Below are positions 10,924-23,417 of a DNA stretch of 64,000 nt, piece after piece (position 1 is the stretch's first letter; each line of letters opens with the position of its first letter). Source of the DNA: Palaemon carinicauda. Lineage: Eukaryota > Arthropoda > Malacostraca > Decapoda > Palaemonidae. The stretch covers positions 76,510,789-76,574,788 of the forward strand of contig NC_090729.1 in NCBI RefSeq assembly GCF_036898095.1, read 5' to 3'. The notes under the pieces are model-generated. The model ran no database searches and was not told the origin of the DNA. It saw only the letters and a list, made by a program, of their open reading frames with translations. A program made the position numbers and the translations under genes.

Positions 10924-12020
10924 TTATTTCTCAAGTTGAGGAGAAAGTAGCAGATGCATGCGTTGAGGTGGCTGACTCATAGCATGAGGTTGCTGCCTCA
11001 ACAGTTGCGCTTGCTGTAAGGTTGATGTATGCGCAGTAGCAGGTTCCTGAGGAACGAGTTGAGGTTCCTGAGGTGTGAGCTGCGAGCGTTCAGGAAGTGG
11101 TTGCGCAGAACGCAGTAATTGTCTCGCGAGTTGAGGTTCCTGATGCGCAAGGCTAAGGTGTTGAGGTTCTCGCCTTGAGGAGGGTTGAGGTCGCTGCAGC
11201 GAGAGCTGAGGAGCCTGCCTCATGGATGGGAGAGGTTGTTGTACCTCAAGAGAGTGTTGCCTCACTGGTGGAACCGCAAGTGGAAGCGGAGGAAGTAAGG
11301 TAAAAGCTTCCTGTTCCCATTGCTGAGGTTGCCTTAAGGAAGGCGGAGGTAGCTGCACACCGCTGGAAACTGGCAACTCAGTACGTGGTAAGGTATCCTG
11401 AGGAGCCTCAACATCGTACGCCTGGCAGACAGGACTGCGGTCAGGCGGAGCGATCGCAGGAGAAGGTGTAACCTTCTCCGCCTGACACTCACGCATCAGG
11501 ACCGCAAGTTGTGACTGCATGGACTGCAGTAGAGTCAACTTGGGGTCGGCAGACACTAAGGTCTGCTGAGGCGAAGCCTTAACAGAAGAGATCTGTTGCG
11601 GCAGCACCTTACTCCTTTTAGGAGGTGTGCAGTCACCTGATGACTGAGGAGAGTCAGAGCTAACCCAATGACTGCATCCGGGTTGTTGAACTCTAACTTC
11701 GTACGTCTGGCATAGGTCTGGACTTTACGTTTAAGAGGTCTTGAGACCTGAGACCAGCGTTTTCTCCCCGAAATTTCTTCTGCAGACGAGCAAATTAAGG
11801 GCTCAATCGTCTGCGGGTGGGAGTGACGGTCTCTGAAAGACACGCCCGCAACCACCGAGGATACTTCTGTGCGCCGATCAAGGCCTGCCGAACCCTTTTG
11901 CCCTTCGACATTGCTTCTCCCCTGGGCTTGGGAGCTTGCAAGAGGTCCCGGACTGGGAGGACGACTGGCACGCACAGAAGTACCCTCACGCACAACACTG
12001 ACACACTTTGCGCTAATCAC
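10924..12020 (-). pseudogene. Gag-like region, Gln/Pro-rich, frameshifted
   Basis: Two overlapping minus-strand frames cover 11556-12020 and 10924-11607. The first is basic and contains RPLKRKVQTYARRTKLEFNN. The second has a short amphipathic helix (LTLLQSMQSQLAVLMRECQ) followed by a long Gln/Pro-rich tail. Position at the 5' end of the element, upstream of the RT remnant, and this composition suit a DIRS Gag. No zinc finger is visible, unlike the Gags of elements 1 and 3. A frame change near 11600 is needed to join the parts. Confidence 0.55.
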
Positions 12021-12360
12021 TTATCACTTTTGATTTTCTGTTTGCACTTATTTCACTGAACTCGAAACTTTAAGTGGTTTGTACCTGAAACACGCAATTC
12101 TATCCTTTCTCAAAAGTTAGTAATTGCGAAAACAGAATTACAATGTAACAGAAAAATCTAATGAAAGATAAATAATTCAGTGGCTGGAAAGAGACTAAAC
12201 ACTAGATCAAATAAACTACGTTTAAAATCTCTCACCGCATAAAGCTTGAGAACAAGAAAAAACTCTAGAAACGTTTACCTTCTTCCCCTAAAGAGACTAG
12301 GGAGAAGAGCAAAAACGATAACAACGTTACTCGCTTGAACGAAACGTTTATCCTCCTCTT

Positions 12361-12430
<70 letters not shown>
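12361..12430. repeat. (CT)n microsatellite in family B copy 1
   Basis: Nearly pure (CT)n of about 70 bp in the 5' leader. The same site in copy 2 (about 22443-22476) is much shorter, so it is length-variable between copies. Confidence 0.95.
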
Positions 12431-12431
<1 letters not shown>

Positions 12432-13201
12432 ACTTAGAACCTGAGAGAAGAGCCCAATCATATATATCGTTAAAACATATTATTGTTAAAGGAAAAAACT
12501 GAAATATTTCCCAATTTATTAGAATTAAAACCATTAAGTTAAGAAAGAATGAACAAAACGCTAGACACGGTTACTCTTACTGCAACGTGACACCGTGAAA
12601 ATTCTCTCTCTATCGTGACGATAGAGCGCAAGTTGAACGTTCTGAACGTCAACAACTGCAGAGACAAAACAAAACGTTAGTTCAACTTTGAAAACAGTAC
12701 GAGACTATCAAAGAAATTCTTTCAAAAACATTAAAATAGCAAAATATGTTAACAGGTAAAACCGAAATGACGGGCTCAATGTTAATTAACTTCGGTACCA
12801 AGAAAAGACCACCTACTATTAGGAAAGGTCGAATATAAACAAATATAAAAATTAATTTTAATAAGTTTATAATAAAAGGAAGTTAATCGAAGAGGCCTAT
12901 AAAAGGCGGAGAGATATAAAATAAATCTATAACTTTTGTTAAGCAAAATTAAGAAAGAGAGTCTATACTCTCTTAGACACCAACACTTCCGTCTAAGGGA
13001 AGGGTCGGCCATTTAAAGGTGAAAGAGAGTTCATACTCTCTTCGTCACCATAATTAAATTAATTCCAAAAGCTAACTAAGCTAATATAGAAGTTTCTAGT
13101 ATAGCGAATAGCTGCAAATTTTAGAGAAAAACTTCACCAAACCGTGAACAATACTCCAAAATCATAAGCGTATCCAAGAACGTCTTGCCGGAAGCACGAC
13201 A
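12431..13201 (-). other. 5' leader of family B copy 1
   Basis: AT-rich untranslated-looking sequence between gag and the 5' ITR, closely matched by 22490-23259 in copy 2. No gene is seen. Confidence 0.6.
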
Positions 13202-13360
13202 GAGGAAAAAGTGAGGTGGCGTCAACAACAAGTACTGTAGTACCTGGCCACAGGTGGCGCTTGTGAGTACACCCCCTTCTAGTATAGTGATAGCTGGCGT
13301 ATCCCTCCCGTAGAATTCTGTCGGGCAACGGAGTTGACAGCTACATGATTATCGGGTAAG
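13202..13360. repeat. Right (5') ITR of family B copy 1
   Basis: Reverse complement of 6716-6875 with no mismatch seen. The end-specific tail TTTAATATTGAAAA follows to 13374 and reappears in the ICR. Confidence 0.9.
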
Positions 13361-13374
13361 TTTAATATTGAAAA

Positions 13375-16300
13375 GTGCCCTTCTAAATTGTGGTCTTTTG
13401 AGGAAATGGCTGTCTCTAATAAATGTTTGGCCTTAATTTGTCTTATAACATGATTGCTGTCTTCATTTCAAGGGATTTCAATAACCTAGACTCTGTCAAA
13501 AGCAAACCCTGATGCACCATTAATTTTGAAAAACAGACTAAGTTTCTCCAACAAACAAGAATCTTTCTGATTTGAGTAAACTGTTGGAAATGAAACCAGT
13601 TTTTTCTAGACTTGTCACAATTAGATAAACTTATGCATAAAATGCCAACAACCAAAAGAAAAACCAACAGACTAGTCGATGTGAAATAATATTGCCAGAA
13701 TAATCAAGAACAGATTTCTTTTTAACCTGTGCAACAAAAAGAGGCATTCTGAGCAATTTCCTCTCAAGCAAACTAAAGAAAATATAGCTACTCTCCTTTC
13801 CCCATTGGAGGCCATGTCATTCATACAAAGCAGATTACAAAGATGCTTAGGTAATAATACAAATATCTTTCTTAAATTGAGCATAAATGTACTAGGCTAA
13901 TCAGAGCTCATTCTGTGTGAATAAAACCTAAGAAACGGTATTCAAAATGAAATTACTGAAACCGTATCATATTGATGTGATACCTCACAGAACATGTAAA
14001 ACCTCAAGTACTTGGGAATTACTGTCAGAGCAAAAACTTATATCAAATGCACTTCATTGCTCAATGAGAAAGACAATACTTGAGTAGCCATAAAGGAGCT
14101 TTCTTAGAAGCAAAATAAATAGAGAAAAGCTAAGTGGGGAACCTCATGAGAATCACTAGAGAACGACACAAGTTTATCACTTGCCAATAAGCGTGAGACC
14201 CGTGAAATTCAACTGGAAGACTGAGAAGTTTACGAAACTCATCCAGGCAATTTTCTATCTAAGAATCATTGCACTGAAATGTACTAGCTATGCTACTGGA
14301 AACTCATGAACTAAACAAAATTCTATGACCACTAGATCAGCTCCACATACAACTGGACTATAGTACTTTACTCTAAGGAAACAATGTTTCTTTCTCAAAG
14401 AAATAAAGAGAACAGAGGGCATTATCAATAAATTAGGGATCAACTTCTGCTAAAGATTCCTGCACCACCCTCCTGCCTGTCGTTTATTTTTCCTTTTTCC
14501 ATAGAGGCAAAAGTCCAACAACTTCTTGAATGGGAGATGAGCCAAAAGCAATTGCTTGGATCATTTTGAATCCTTTTCCTATAATCACAATAATTAAACA
14601 ATCTACATGAGGCAAATAGAGCTATTCACAATGTCTCCAAAACCCAACTAAACAAAACATAAAATGACTTGTACTTTGTATTTAGACAATCAACTCCAAG
14701 AAAATGAAAACTCAATGGAATTCCAACACTTAGGAAATCTTGACCTAAAGTGAGCAGGGACTAACATCATAGTCAACCCTAGTTGGAGATTACAAATCCA
14801 GATTAAAATCTAAGACTTGTAATAAGAAAAAAGCAAAATTGCAGTCACATAGAGAAGGGAAAATCCTTAGACCACATCCCATAAGAAGGGACATTCCAAG
14901 TGAGTTATTAGCTTGCTTGCAAAAAAGCTTGTTGAACTTGGAAACAGTATGTATGTCATAGAGTGCAGAACACTACCTCCGCCAATACTTCAAAGTTCCA
15001 TCTTATCACAGCTATGATCCAAAACAAAGCGCACAGTGAAAAGGACAATGTTCTACACCATCTCACACTCCTAACAAGGATTGTGAGATAAATTTTTATT
15101 ATATGCCTTTGGTGTTTAGTGAGACAAAATTATTTTTTTTTTCTTTCTAGAATACGAAACCTGAACTGGAACATAATATTATAAATTCTGCACCACTGAG
15201 CATTGGTATGTACGATAAAGTTGGTGATTTCAATGTATTTCCCTCTAAAATAACATAAGTATGAAAGTACTAACTGCTTGAGGAGAAATTTCCTAAACTT
15301 CACAATATGGCAGCTGTCAAAAGTCATCAAAGTCCACCTCAATTACTAGCAAACTACACTTATTTACAAAGCAAAAAAGATTTCAAAATCCAAAGCAATC
15401 GCAAATGACAGCCGTTCACCAAGTTCAGCAGAAATGCTGATGTAAATTCCTTAAACAAATACTGTTCTAGTAAAAATAAGAGTGAACAGGATTCTGAAAA
15501 TAGCTAGTGGCACCAACAATGAAAAAAGTGAACAGTGCTACATTAATTCAGATCAACAAAAGGGCAGATCTAATGATATCCATAGACAGCAATATGAAGT
15601 GCAGAGGATAAAAGACAATGAACCAAACAAATAATTAACAGCCTCCTTGTGCACATAAGTCAGCTACGACCAGAGCTATGGAACTCAAAAGAGAACTATG
15701 GATCAACACTAACTGTATCGATAGCTGTTCACAAAAGCATTGATACAGGTATAATAATTCTATAAAAGCACTATGGAACTGAATTCCTTCCTTAAAATGA
15801 TTGCACATGGAAAATGTTGCAAACCAGACAATGGAAATGACTACCGCCTCTTACTGATACCTGAGGATGAAAGTCCACATATTTCAGGACAAGTTAATAA
15901 AATAAATGTTGAAAGTACAGTATTCTTTTTATCAAGATACTGAACAAAACAGAACAAATCATTTCTTTCCTTTCTTAGATGGAGAAACTTCCTCCCAAGG
16001 AAATATGAAAATAATTACAAAAAAGAGTAATAATAAAGAACTGTTTTTCACCAAGTCTTTAAAACAGTAAAATATCAGGAAAAACTGTAAGGTCTCCTTA
16101 CTATAACAAAAGTGGCACAATATTTAGGCATACAGCTATAGAGAGTAGTACTCAAAACAAATATTGACAGAAAGAGCAACGTATATAGAGAAATATACAT
16201 CACAATCAGCTATCAAATGCATCATCCAAACAAAGATCAATGAGAAACAATTGACTCAAAACATTTGAAATGAGCAATTAAAGAAGAGCTTCCAAATACC

Positions 16301-16728
16301 ATGATACCTAGACCAAGCATCATCCTCACAGAAGCTGTTTTTATTAGAGAGCAAACAGGATGCATTTAGCTTATTCTTTCATGTAGACTTCTGTCATTCT
16401 TGGGAAAACTGAATCTTTTAGATCCTCAGGAAAAGATACTCGAATCAGACTTAAAATTGCAACGAGCATACATATTCCTTAGGGTAGATAGAATGAAATC
16501 TATAATAGATTTATCAAAAGCAAGCGTCAAACCAACCTTTGGAACAGGAAAAAAGTTAATCTACAAGTTTTTGTGCAAAGGAAGCTAAATTTTGGCCGTA
16601 TTTAAATCAATCAGAAAAATCAACATATCACACAAGACCTGAGTGAAATAGATTTTGGACAAGCACTAATTAAATCCTTCGAGCCAGGAAGAAAGTAATC
16701 TTGAAACATCCTCAGACTTGGAAAAAAA
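13375..16728. other. AT-rich spacer between the two family B copies
   Basis: No gene, RNA gene or recognised repeat is seen. Short frames (for example 13443-13667, 16400-16588) have no recognisable content. Confidence 0.5.
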
Positions 16729-16764
16729 TGTTATTTTCATTAGTAAAATAAATTTTTGAATATA

Positions 16765-16922
16765 CTTACCCGATAATCATGTAGCTGTCAACTCTGTTGC
16801 CCGACAGAATTCTATGGAGGGATACGCCAGCTATCACAATACTAGAAGGGGGTGTTCTAACCAGCGCCACCTGTGGCCAGGTACTCAAGTACTTCTTGTT
16901 GACACCTCCTCAATTATTCCTC
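16765..16922. repeat. Left ITR of family B copy 2
   Basis: Reads as a perfect reverse complement of 23260-23417, but differs from the ITRs of copy 1 at a dozen or more positions (for example CTATGGAGGG versus CTACGGGAGGG). Confidence 0.9.
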
Positions 16923-16968
16923 GGTCCCACTGGTTCTCTATGGGGAGGAAGGGAGGGTCAATTAAATC

Positions 16969-17058
16969 ATGATTATCGGGTAAGTATATTCAAAAATTTA
17001 TTTTACTAATGAAAATAACATTTTTCAATATTAAACTTACCCGATAATCATGTAGCTG
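16969..17058. repeat. ICR of family B copy 2
   Basis: Same composition as 6920-7010: reverse complement of the left end joined to reverse complement of the right end across GAAAATAACATTTTTCAATA. Confidence 0.9.
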
Positions 17059-17443
17059 ATTCACACCCAGGGGGGTGGGTGAAAACCAGTGTACAAGATT
17101 AAAGGATAGCTAAGTATCCCATATTTCATATAACAGTTATCTCAAATAACAATGAAATAATAAGTACCTGGTAAGGAAGTCGAATTGAACCGTTACTCTG
17201 TCTCTTTTTTAAGTTCGTCTTCCTTACTGAGCGCAGCGTTCCTCTTGGAGGCTGAATCAACCCAAAGGTGCTAAAGTATACAGGGCTGCAACCCATACTA
17301 AAGGACCTCATCACAACCTTTAACCTCGGCGCTTCTCAAGAAAGAATTGACCACCCGCCAAATCAACAAGGATGTGGAAGGCTTCTTAGCCGACCGAACA
17401 ACCCATAAAAAGTATTCAAGAGAAAGGTTAAAAAGTTATGGAA

Positions 17444-18620
17444 TTATGGGAATGTAGTGGCTGAGCCCTCGCCTACTACTGCATTCGTTGCTACGAATGG
17501 ACCCAGGGTGTAGCAGTACTCGTAAAGAGACTGGACATCTTTGAGATAGAATGATGCGAACACTGACTTGCTTCTCCAATAGGTTGCATCCATAACACTC
17601 TGCAGAGAACGGTTCTGTTTGAAGGCCACTGAAGTAGCCACAGCTCTCACTTCATGTGTCCTTACCTTCAGCAAAGCAAGGTCTTCTTCCTTCAGATGAG
17701 AATTTGCTTCTCTAATCAGAAGCCTGATGTAGTAAGAAACTGAGTTCTTAGACATTGGTAGAGAAGGCTTCTTGATAGCACACCATAAGGCTTCTGATTG
17801 TCCTCGTAATGGTTTTGACCTTCTTAAATAGTACTTAAGAGCTCTAACAGGGCAAAGTACTCTCTCTAGTTCGTTCCCCACCATGTTGGACAGGCTTGGG
17901 ATCTCGAACGACTTAGGGCAAGGACAGGAAGGAAGCTCGTTTTAGCCAAAAAAACCGAGCCGCAAGGAACATGTAGCCGTTTCAGATGTGAAACCTATGT
18001 TCCTGCTGAAGGCGTGGATCTCACTTACTCTTTTACCTGTTGCTAAACACACGAGGAAAAGAGTTTCTAATGTGAGGTCCTTAAAAGAGGCTGATTGGAA
18101 CGGTTCAAATCCTGATGACATTAGGAACCTTAGGACCACGTCTAGATTCCAGCCTGGAGTGGACAACCGACGTTCCTTTGAGGTCTCAAAAGACCTAAGG
18201 AGGTCCTGTAGATCTTTGTTGGAGGAAAGATCCAAGCCTCTGTGGCGGAAAACCGCTGCCAACATACTTCTGTAACCCTTGATCGTAGGAGCTGATAGGG
18301 ATTTTACGTTCCTTAGATGTAACAGGAAGTCAGCAATCTGGGTTACAGTGGTACTGGTTGAGGAAAACTGCATTGGCCTTGCACCAGCTTCGGAAGACTT
18401 CCCATTAAGACTGATAGACTCTGAGAGTGGATGTCGTCCTTGCTCTGGCAAACGTTCTGGCTGCCTCCTTCGAAAAGCCTCTAGTTCTTGAGAGACTTTC
18501 GATAGTCTGAAGGCAGTCAGACGAAGAGCGTGGAGGTTTGGGTGTACCTTCTTTACGTGAGGTTGACGCAGAAGGTCCACTCTAGGAGGAAGAGTCCTGG
18601 GAAACGTCGACCAGCCATTG
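17444..18620 (-). pseudogene. Tyrosine recombinase (DIRS YR), one main frameshift
   Basis: Two frames cover it. The upstream one (17942 to about 18600) holds the SAM-like N-terminal part and the first catalytic Arg box (CLATGKRVSEIHAFS). The downstream one (17444-17884) holds LCPVRALKYYLRRS, THEVRAVATS (His and second Arg) and YWRSKSVFASFYLKD (Trp at the usual second-His place, then the nucleophilic Tyr). All catalytic residues survive, but the frame changes between 17884 and 17942 and again near 18370. As in other DIRS elements this enzyme would integrate the circular cDNA. Confidence 0.8.
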
Positions 18621-19850
18621 CAGTACCTCGGTGAACCCTTCTCTCGCGGGTCAGAGGGGAGCAACCAACGTCAACCGTGTCCCTTTGTGAGAGGCGAACT
18701 TCTGAAGTACCCTGTTGACAATCTTGAACGGCGGGAATGCATACAGGTTGAGATGGGACCAATCCAGCAGAAAGGCATCCACGCGAACTGCTGCTGGGTC
18801 TGGAATCGGAGAACAATACAAGAGGAGCTTCTTGGTCATCGAGGTAGCGAATAGAACTATGGTTGGCAGACCCCACAGGGCCCAAAGTCTGCTGCAAACA
18901 TTCTTGTGAAGGGTCCACTCTGTGGGGAAGACCTGACCCTTACGGCTGAGGCGATCTGCCATGACATTCATATCGCCCTGAATGAGCCTCGTTACCAGCG
19001 TGAGCTTTCGATCTTTGACCAAATGAGGAGGTCCCTTGCGATCTTGAACAACTTCCTCGAATGAGTCCCTCTCTGCTTGGAGATGTAAGCCAAGGCTGTG
19101 GTGTAGTCGGAGTTCACCTCCACCACCTTGTTAAGCTGGAGGGACTTGAAGTTTATCAAGGCCAGATGAACTGCCAACAACTCCTTGCAATAGATGTGAA
19201 GTGTCCTTTGCTCCTGATTCCATGTTCCCGAGCATTCCTGTCCGTCCAGTGTCGCACCCCAGCCCGTGTCCGATGCGTCCGAGAAGAGACGGTGGTCGGG
19301 GGTCTGAACAGCCAAAGGTAGACCTTCCTTGAGAAGAATGCTGTTCTTCCACCACGTTAGAGTAGACCTCATCTCTTCGGAAACAGGAACTGAGCCCGTC
19401 TCTAGCGTCATGTCCTTTATCCAGTGAGCAGCTAGATGATACTGAAGGGGGCGGAGGTGGAGTCTCCCTAACTCGATGAACAGGGCCAGCGATGAAAGTG
19501 TCCCTGTTAGACTCATCCCCTGCCTGACTAAGCATCGGTTCCTTCTCAGCATGCTCTGGATGCATTCTAGGGCTTGGAAGATCCTTGGGGCCGACGGACA
19601 AGTCCGAAAAGCTCGACTCTGAAGATCCATACCCAAGGAAACAATGGTCTGGGATGGAACGAGCTGAGACTCCTCAAAATTGACCAGGAGGCCCAGTTCC
19701 TTGGTCAGATCCATAGTCCATTTGAAAATCTCCAGACAGCGACGACTTGTGGGAGCTCTTAAAAGCCAGTCGTCTGACGGAGCCGGACACAAGATCATGA
19801 TACTGCTGCACAGTCTGTAAACTGACAATCATGGGCAAGCGAGGAAGTAC
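18370..19850 (-). pseudogene. RT C-terminal remnant plus RNase H
   Basis: The frame 18992-19828 is the best preserved RT/RNase H stretch of family B. It contains DDWLLRAPTSRRCLEI (with PSDD instead of YxDD) and ELGLLVNFEESQLVPSQ, then RNase H motifs FSDASDTGWGA (Asp), CKELLAVHLALINF (Glu) and VNSDYTTALAYI (Asp). The frame changes near 18990; the C-terminal part continues with LLYCSPIPDPAAV and LYAFPPFKIVNRVLQKF to about 18700. The RT fingers and motif A are absent, as in copy 1, so cDNA synthesis would depend on another element. Confidence 0.75.
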
Positions 19851-20374
19851 AGTGACAACCCGAATCTGTCTAGACTATCTGGGTCGTACAGACAACTCCT
19901 TAACGGGTTGCTGAGGTTGCCGCACTGCGTCACAACAAATCCCTTCTGTTGGTTGTTGAACGTCTTCCCCGTGACACATTGACTCCGTAAACAAAAATCC
20001 TCTAACAAGGACTAAGCTTGGACTGCATGTCATGCAACACAGCTCAAGGTCTATGGGAGCAGGTGTGGTAACAGACGGGATTAGCGGCTGAAGTGGAACC
20101 ATTACCTTCCCTGTAAGCATGTTATGCTTAAATAAAAGTCCATAAGAGGTTATGCAGCTAAAGGCTCCCTCCAAATGACAGAGTCCTCAAGGGAATATCA
20201 GAAGGAGGGAGAAAAGAACTTTCTCATCTACAGGGACCTTATCCTAGAAAAGCTAAGTTCTCTGAGTGAGGGTTCACTGGTGCAAAAGCAGCAGACTAGA
20301 AGGCAACGTTATGAAACTGCTTGACAGTCTAGTGAGTTGGCAACAACCCAAGATATGTTGAGAAGCATGCGGTA
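19851..20374 (-). other. Non-RT filler, family B copy 2
   Basis: Same unrelated sequence as 9881-10327 in copy 1. Confidence 0.5.
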
Positions 20375-20585
20375 AGGTATGCAGAGCATGATGAATGCAG
20401 AGTATGCTGTATGCAGAGCATGCTGTATGTAGAGCATGTTGTATGCAGAGCATGCTGAATGCAGAGCATGCTGTATGCAGAGCATGTTGTATGCAGAGCA
20501 TGCTGAATGCAGAGCATGCTGAATGCTGAGCATGTAGTAAGCAGAGCCTGCTGTAAGCAGAGCCTGCTGTAAGGAAAGCAGAGCG
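20375..20585. repeat. Minisatellite, 16-bp unit x about 13
   Basis: Shorter and more diverged version of 10328-10620, with CTGAATGC, CTGTAAGC and GATGAATGC variants. No gene. Confidence 0.85.
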
Positions 20586-20689
20586 TGTGCATGGCGTTTA
20601 ACATTTCTCAGAAATTCCATGACCAGTGCTAGAGTGCTTTATGCATGCTTGCATGGGGTTTAAAAATCAACATAATGTTTACCTTACAT

Positions 20690-22150
20690 TCATAACTCAT
20701 GATTCATATTTTTGCCATGGTTAGAAAATGGAGGTAAGGTATGCTGAACAGCAGAGTCAGAACGAGCTGGAACAACAACAGTGGAAGGTGCAGAAAGTTC
20801 CTGTTCCTGTGGTATGAGTGGAGCGTGAAGAGACCGAGGTTGCGCAGAACAAGGTAAAGTTCCCGCAAGCAGAGGTGTCTGAGGCGCAGGATCAGGGTGC
20901 ACGGGTTGAGCTCGGTGCAGCAGCTGAGGAGACTGACTCACAGGTGGAAGAGGTTGTACCTCCACCGAGAGTTGCACCACCGGTGGAGCAGCCAGGGGAG
21001 GAGGAGGAAGAGTGGGGTAATCCTCCTGATCCCAAACCGAAGGTTGCCTTAAAGAAGGCTGAGGCTGAACAACACTGGGAACAGCGAACACAGAAAGAGG
21101 TTCAACATCGTACGCCTGGCAGATGGTGCTGCGACTGGGTGCAGCGAGTGCAGGCGGGTTGAGCACAGGCTGAACGGGTGCAGGGGAGGTGCAACACTCT
21201 CAGCCCGACACTCATACAACAGGTCCGAAAGCTGTGCTTGCATGGACTGTAGTAGAGTCCACAACATCGTACGCCTGGCAGATGGTGCTGCGACTGGGTG
21301 CAGCGAGTGCAGGCGGGTTGAGCACAGGCTGAAAGGGTGCAGGTGGAGGTGCAACACTCTCAGCCCGACACTCACGCAACAGGTCCGAAAGCTGTGCTTG
21401 CATGGACTGTAGTAGAGTCCACAACATCGTACGCCTGGCAGATGGTGTTGCGACTGGGTGCAGCGAGTGCAGGCGGGTGCAGCACAGGCTGAACGGGTGC
21501 AGCCGGTTGGTGCACCACCGGTGCAGGCGGGTGCAGCACAGGCTGAACGGGTGCAGGCGGTTGGTGCACCACCGGTGCAGGAGGAGGAGGAGGTGCAACA
21601 CTCTCAGCACGACACTCACGCATCAGGTCCGAAAGCTGTGCTTGCATGGACTGTAGTAGAGTCCACAACATCGTACGCCTGGCAGGTGGTACTGCGATCA
21701 GGCGGAGCGAGCATAGGGGGGGGGAGTGTAGGCGCACTCTCAGCCCGACAAACTGATGACTGAGGAGAGTCAGAGCTAACCCAATGACTGCATCCGGGTT
21801 GTTGAACTTTACTTCGTACGTCTGGCATAGGTCTGGACTTTACGTTTAAGAGGTCTTGAGACCTGAGACCAGCGTAACTCTGCCTTTATTTTCTCCTCTA
21901 AATCTCTTCTGCAGACGAGCAAAATAAGGGCTCAATCGTCTGCGGGTGGGAGTGACGGTCTCGGTAAGACACGCCCACAACCACCGAGGATACTTCTGTG
22001 CGCCGATCAAGGCCTGCCGAACCCTTATGCCCTTCGACATTGCTTCTCCCCTGGGCTTGGGAGCTTGCAAGAGGTCCCGGACTGGGAGGACGACTGGCGC
22101 GCACAAAAGTACCCTCACGCATAACACTGACATACTTTGCACTAATCACT
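20690..22150 (-). pseudogene. Gag-like region with internal tandem expansion
   Basis: It corresponds to 10924-12020. It encodes the short helix LLQSMQAQLSDLLRECRAES several times, each followed by a Pro-rich stretch and CQAYDV. Unit starts marked by CATCGTACGCCTGGCA lie at about 21106, 21265, 21425 and 21669, giving spacings of 159, 160 and 244 bp. Because 160 and 244 are not multiples of three, the copies fall in different frames and the product is broken. The last interval contains a further short duplication (GCAGGCGGGTGCAGCACAGG, about 54 bp apart). Confidence 0.6.
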
Positions 22151-22401
22151 TATCACTTTGATTTCTGTTTGCACTTATTTCACTGAACTCGAAACTTTAA
22201 GTGGTTTGTACCTGAAACACGCAATTCTATCCTTCTCAAAAGTTAGTAATTGCGAAAACAGAATTACAATGTAACAGAAAAATCTAATGAAAGAAAATTC
22301 AGTGGCTGGAAAGAGACTAAACACTAGATCACTCTAGAAACGTTTAGTTTCTTCCCCTAAAGAGACTAGGGATAAGAGCAAAACGATAACGACGTTACTC
22401 G

Positions 22402-22415
22402 TACGCCTGGCAGGC
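22402..22415. repeat. Short displaced copy of the gag-repeat motif
   Basis: At this point copy 1 reads ACTCGCTTGAACG, but copy 2 reads ACTCG followed by TACGCCTGGCAGG and then CTTGAGGG. The extra 13 bp equal the start of the gag tandem unit about 0.7-1.3 kb away. Confidence 0.7.
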
Positions 22416-22442
22416 TTGAGGGAAACGTTTATCCTCTTTCTC

Positions 22443-22476
22443 CCTCCGTCTCTATCTCTCTCTCTCTCTCTCTCTT
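22443..22476. repeat. (CT)n microsatellite in family B copy 2
   Basis: Short interrupted (TC)n, homologous to 12361-12430. Confidence 0.8.
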
Positions 22477-23259
22477 GACTTAGAACCTGAGAGAAGAGCC
22501 CAATCATATATATCGTTAAAACATATTATTGTTAAAGGAAAAAAACTGAAATATTTCCCAAAATGAAAAGTTCCTTTATTAGGATTAAAACCATTAAGTT
22601 AAGAAAGAATGAACAAAACGCTAGACACGGTTACTCTTACTGCAATGTGAAACCGTGAACATTCTTTCTCTATCGTAACGATAGAGTGCAAGTTGAAACG
22701 TTCTGAACGTCAACAACTGCCGAGACAAACAAAACGTTAGTTCAACTTTGAAAAAGTACGAGACTATCAAAGAAATTCTTTCAAAGACCTTAAAATAGCA
22801 TAATATGTTAACAGGTAAAACCGAAATGACGGGCTCACGATAATTAACTTCGGTACCAAGAAAAGACCGCCTACTATTAGGAAGGTCGAATATAAACAAA
22901 TATAAAAATTAATTTTAATAAGTTTATAATAAAAGGAAGTTAATCGAAGAGGCCTATAAGAGGCGGAGAGATATAAAATAAATCTATAACTTTTGTTAAG
23001 CAAAATTAAGAAAGAGAGTCTATACTCTCTTAGACACCAACACTTCCGTCTAAGGGAAGGGTCGGCCATTGAAAGGTGAACGAGAGTTCATACTCTCTTC
23101 GTCACCAAAATAATCAAATTAATTCCAAAAGCTAACTAAGCTAAAATAGAAGTTTCCAGTAAAGCGACAGCCGAAATCAAAGAGAAATACTTCACCAAAG
23201 TCGTGAAAATACTCCAAGAACATAAGCGTATCCCAGAACGTCTTGTCAGAAGCACGACA

Positions 23260-23417
23260 GAGGAATAATTGAGGAGGTGTCAACAAGAAGTACTTGAGTA
23301 CCTGGCCACAGGTGGCGCTGGTTAGAACACCCCCTTCTAGTATTGTGATAGCTGGCGTATCCCTCCATAGAATTCTGTCGGGCAACAGAGTTGACAGCTA
23401 CATGATTATCGGGTAAG
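23260..23417. repeat. Right (5') ITR of family B copy 2
   Basis: Reverse complement of 16765-16922 without mismatch seen; the end-specific tail runs to 23431. Confidence 0.9.

Larger units (their letters stand above)
6680..13374 (-). mobile_element. Defective DIRS-type retrotransposon, family B copy 1
   Basis: The copy is about 6.7 kb with the full DIRS terminal layout: inverted terminal repeats at both ends and, inside the left one, an internal complementary region joining the reverse complements of both extreme ends. Coding order on the minus strand is gag-like, minisatellite, RT-RNase H remnant, tyrosine recombinase, ICR. DIRS elements replicate through a circle that the recombinase integrates without target duplication. 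Here coding is broken by frameshifts and the RT core is missing, so the copy cannot be autonomous, yet its ITRs are identical. The second copy lies 3.35 kb downstream in the same orientation. Confidence 0.85.

Noticed and set aside
13443..15342. Short open frames in the spacer between the family B copies
   Set aside because: All are under 75 codons, AT-rich and without domain or splice support.
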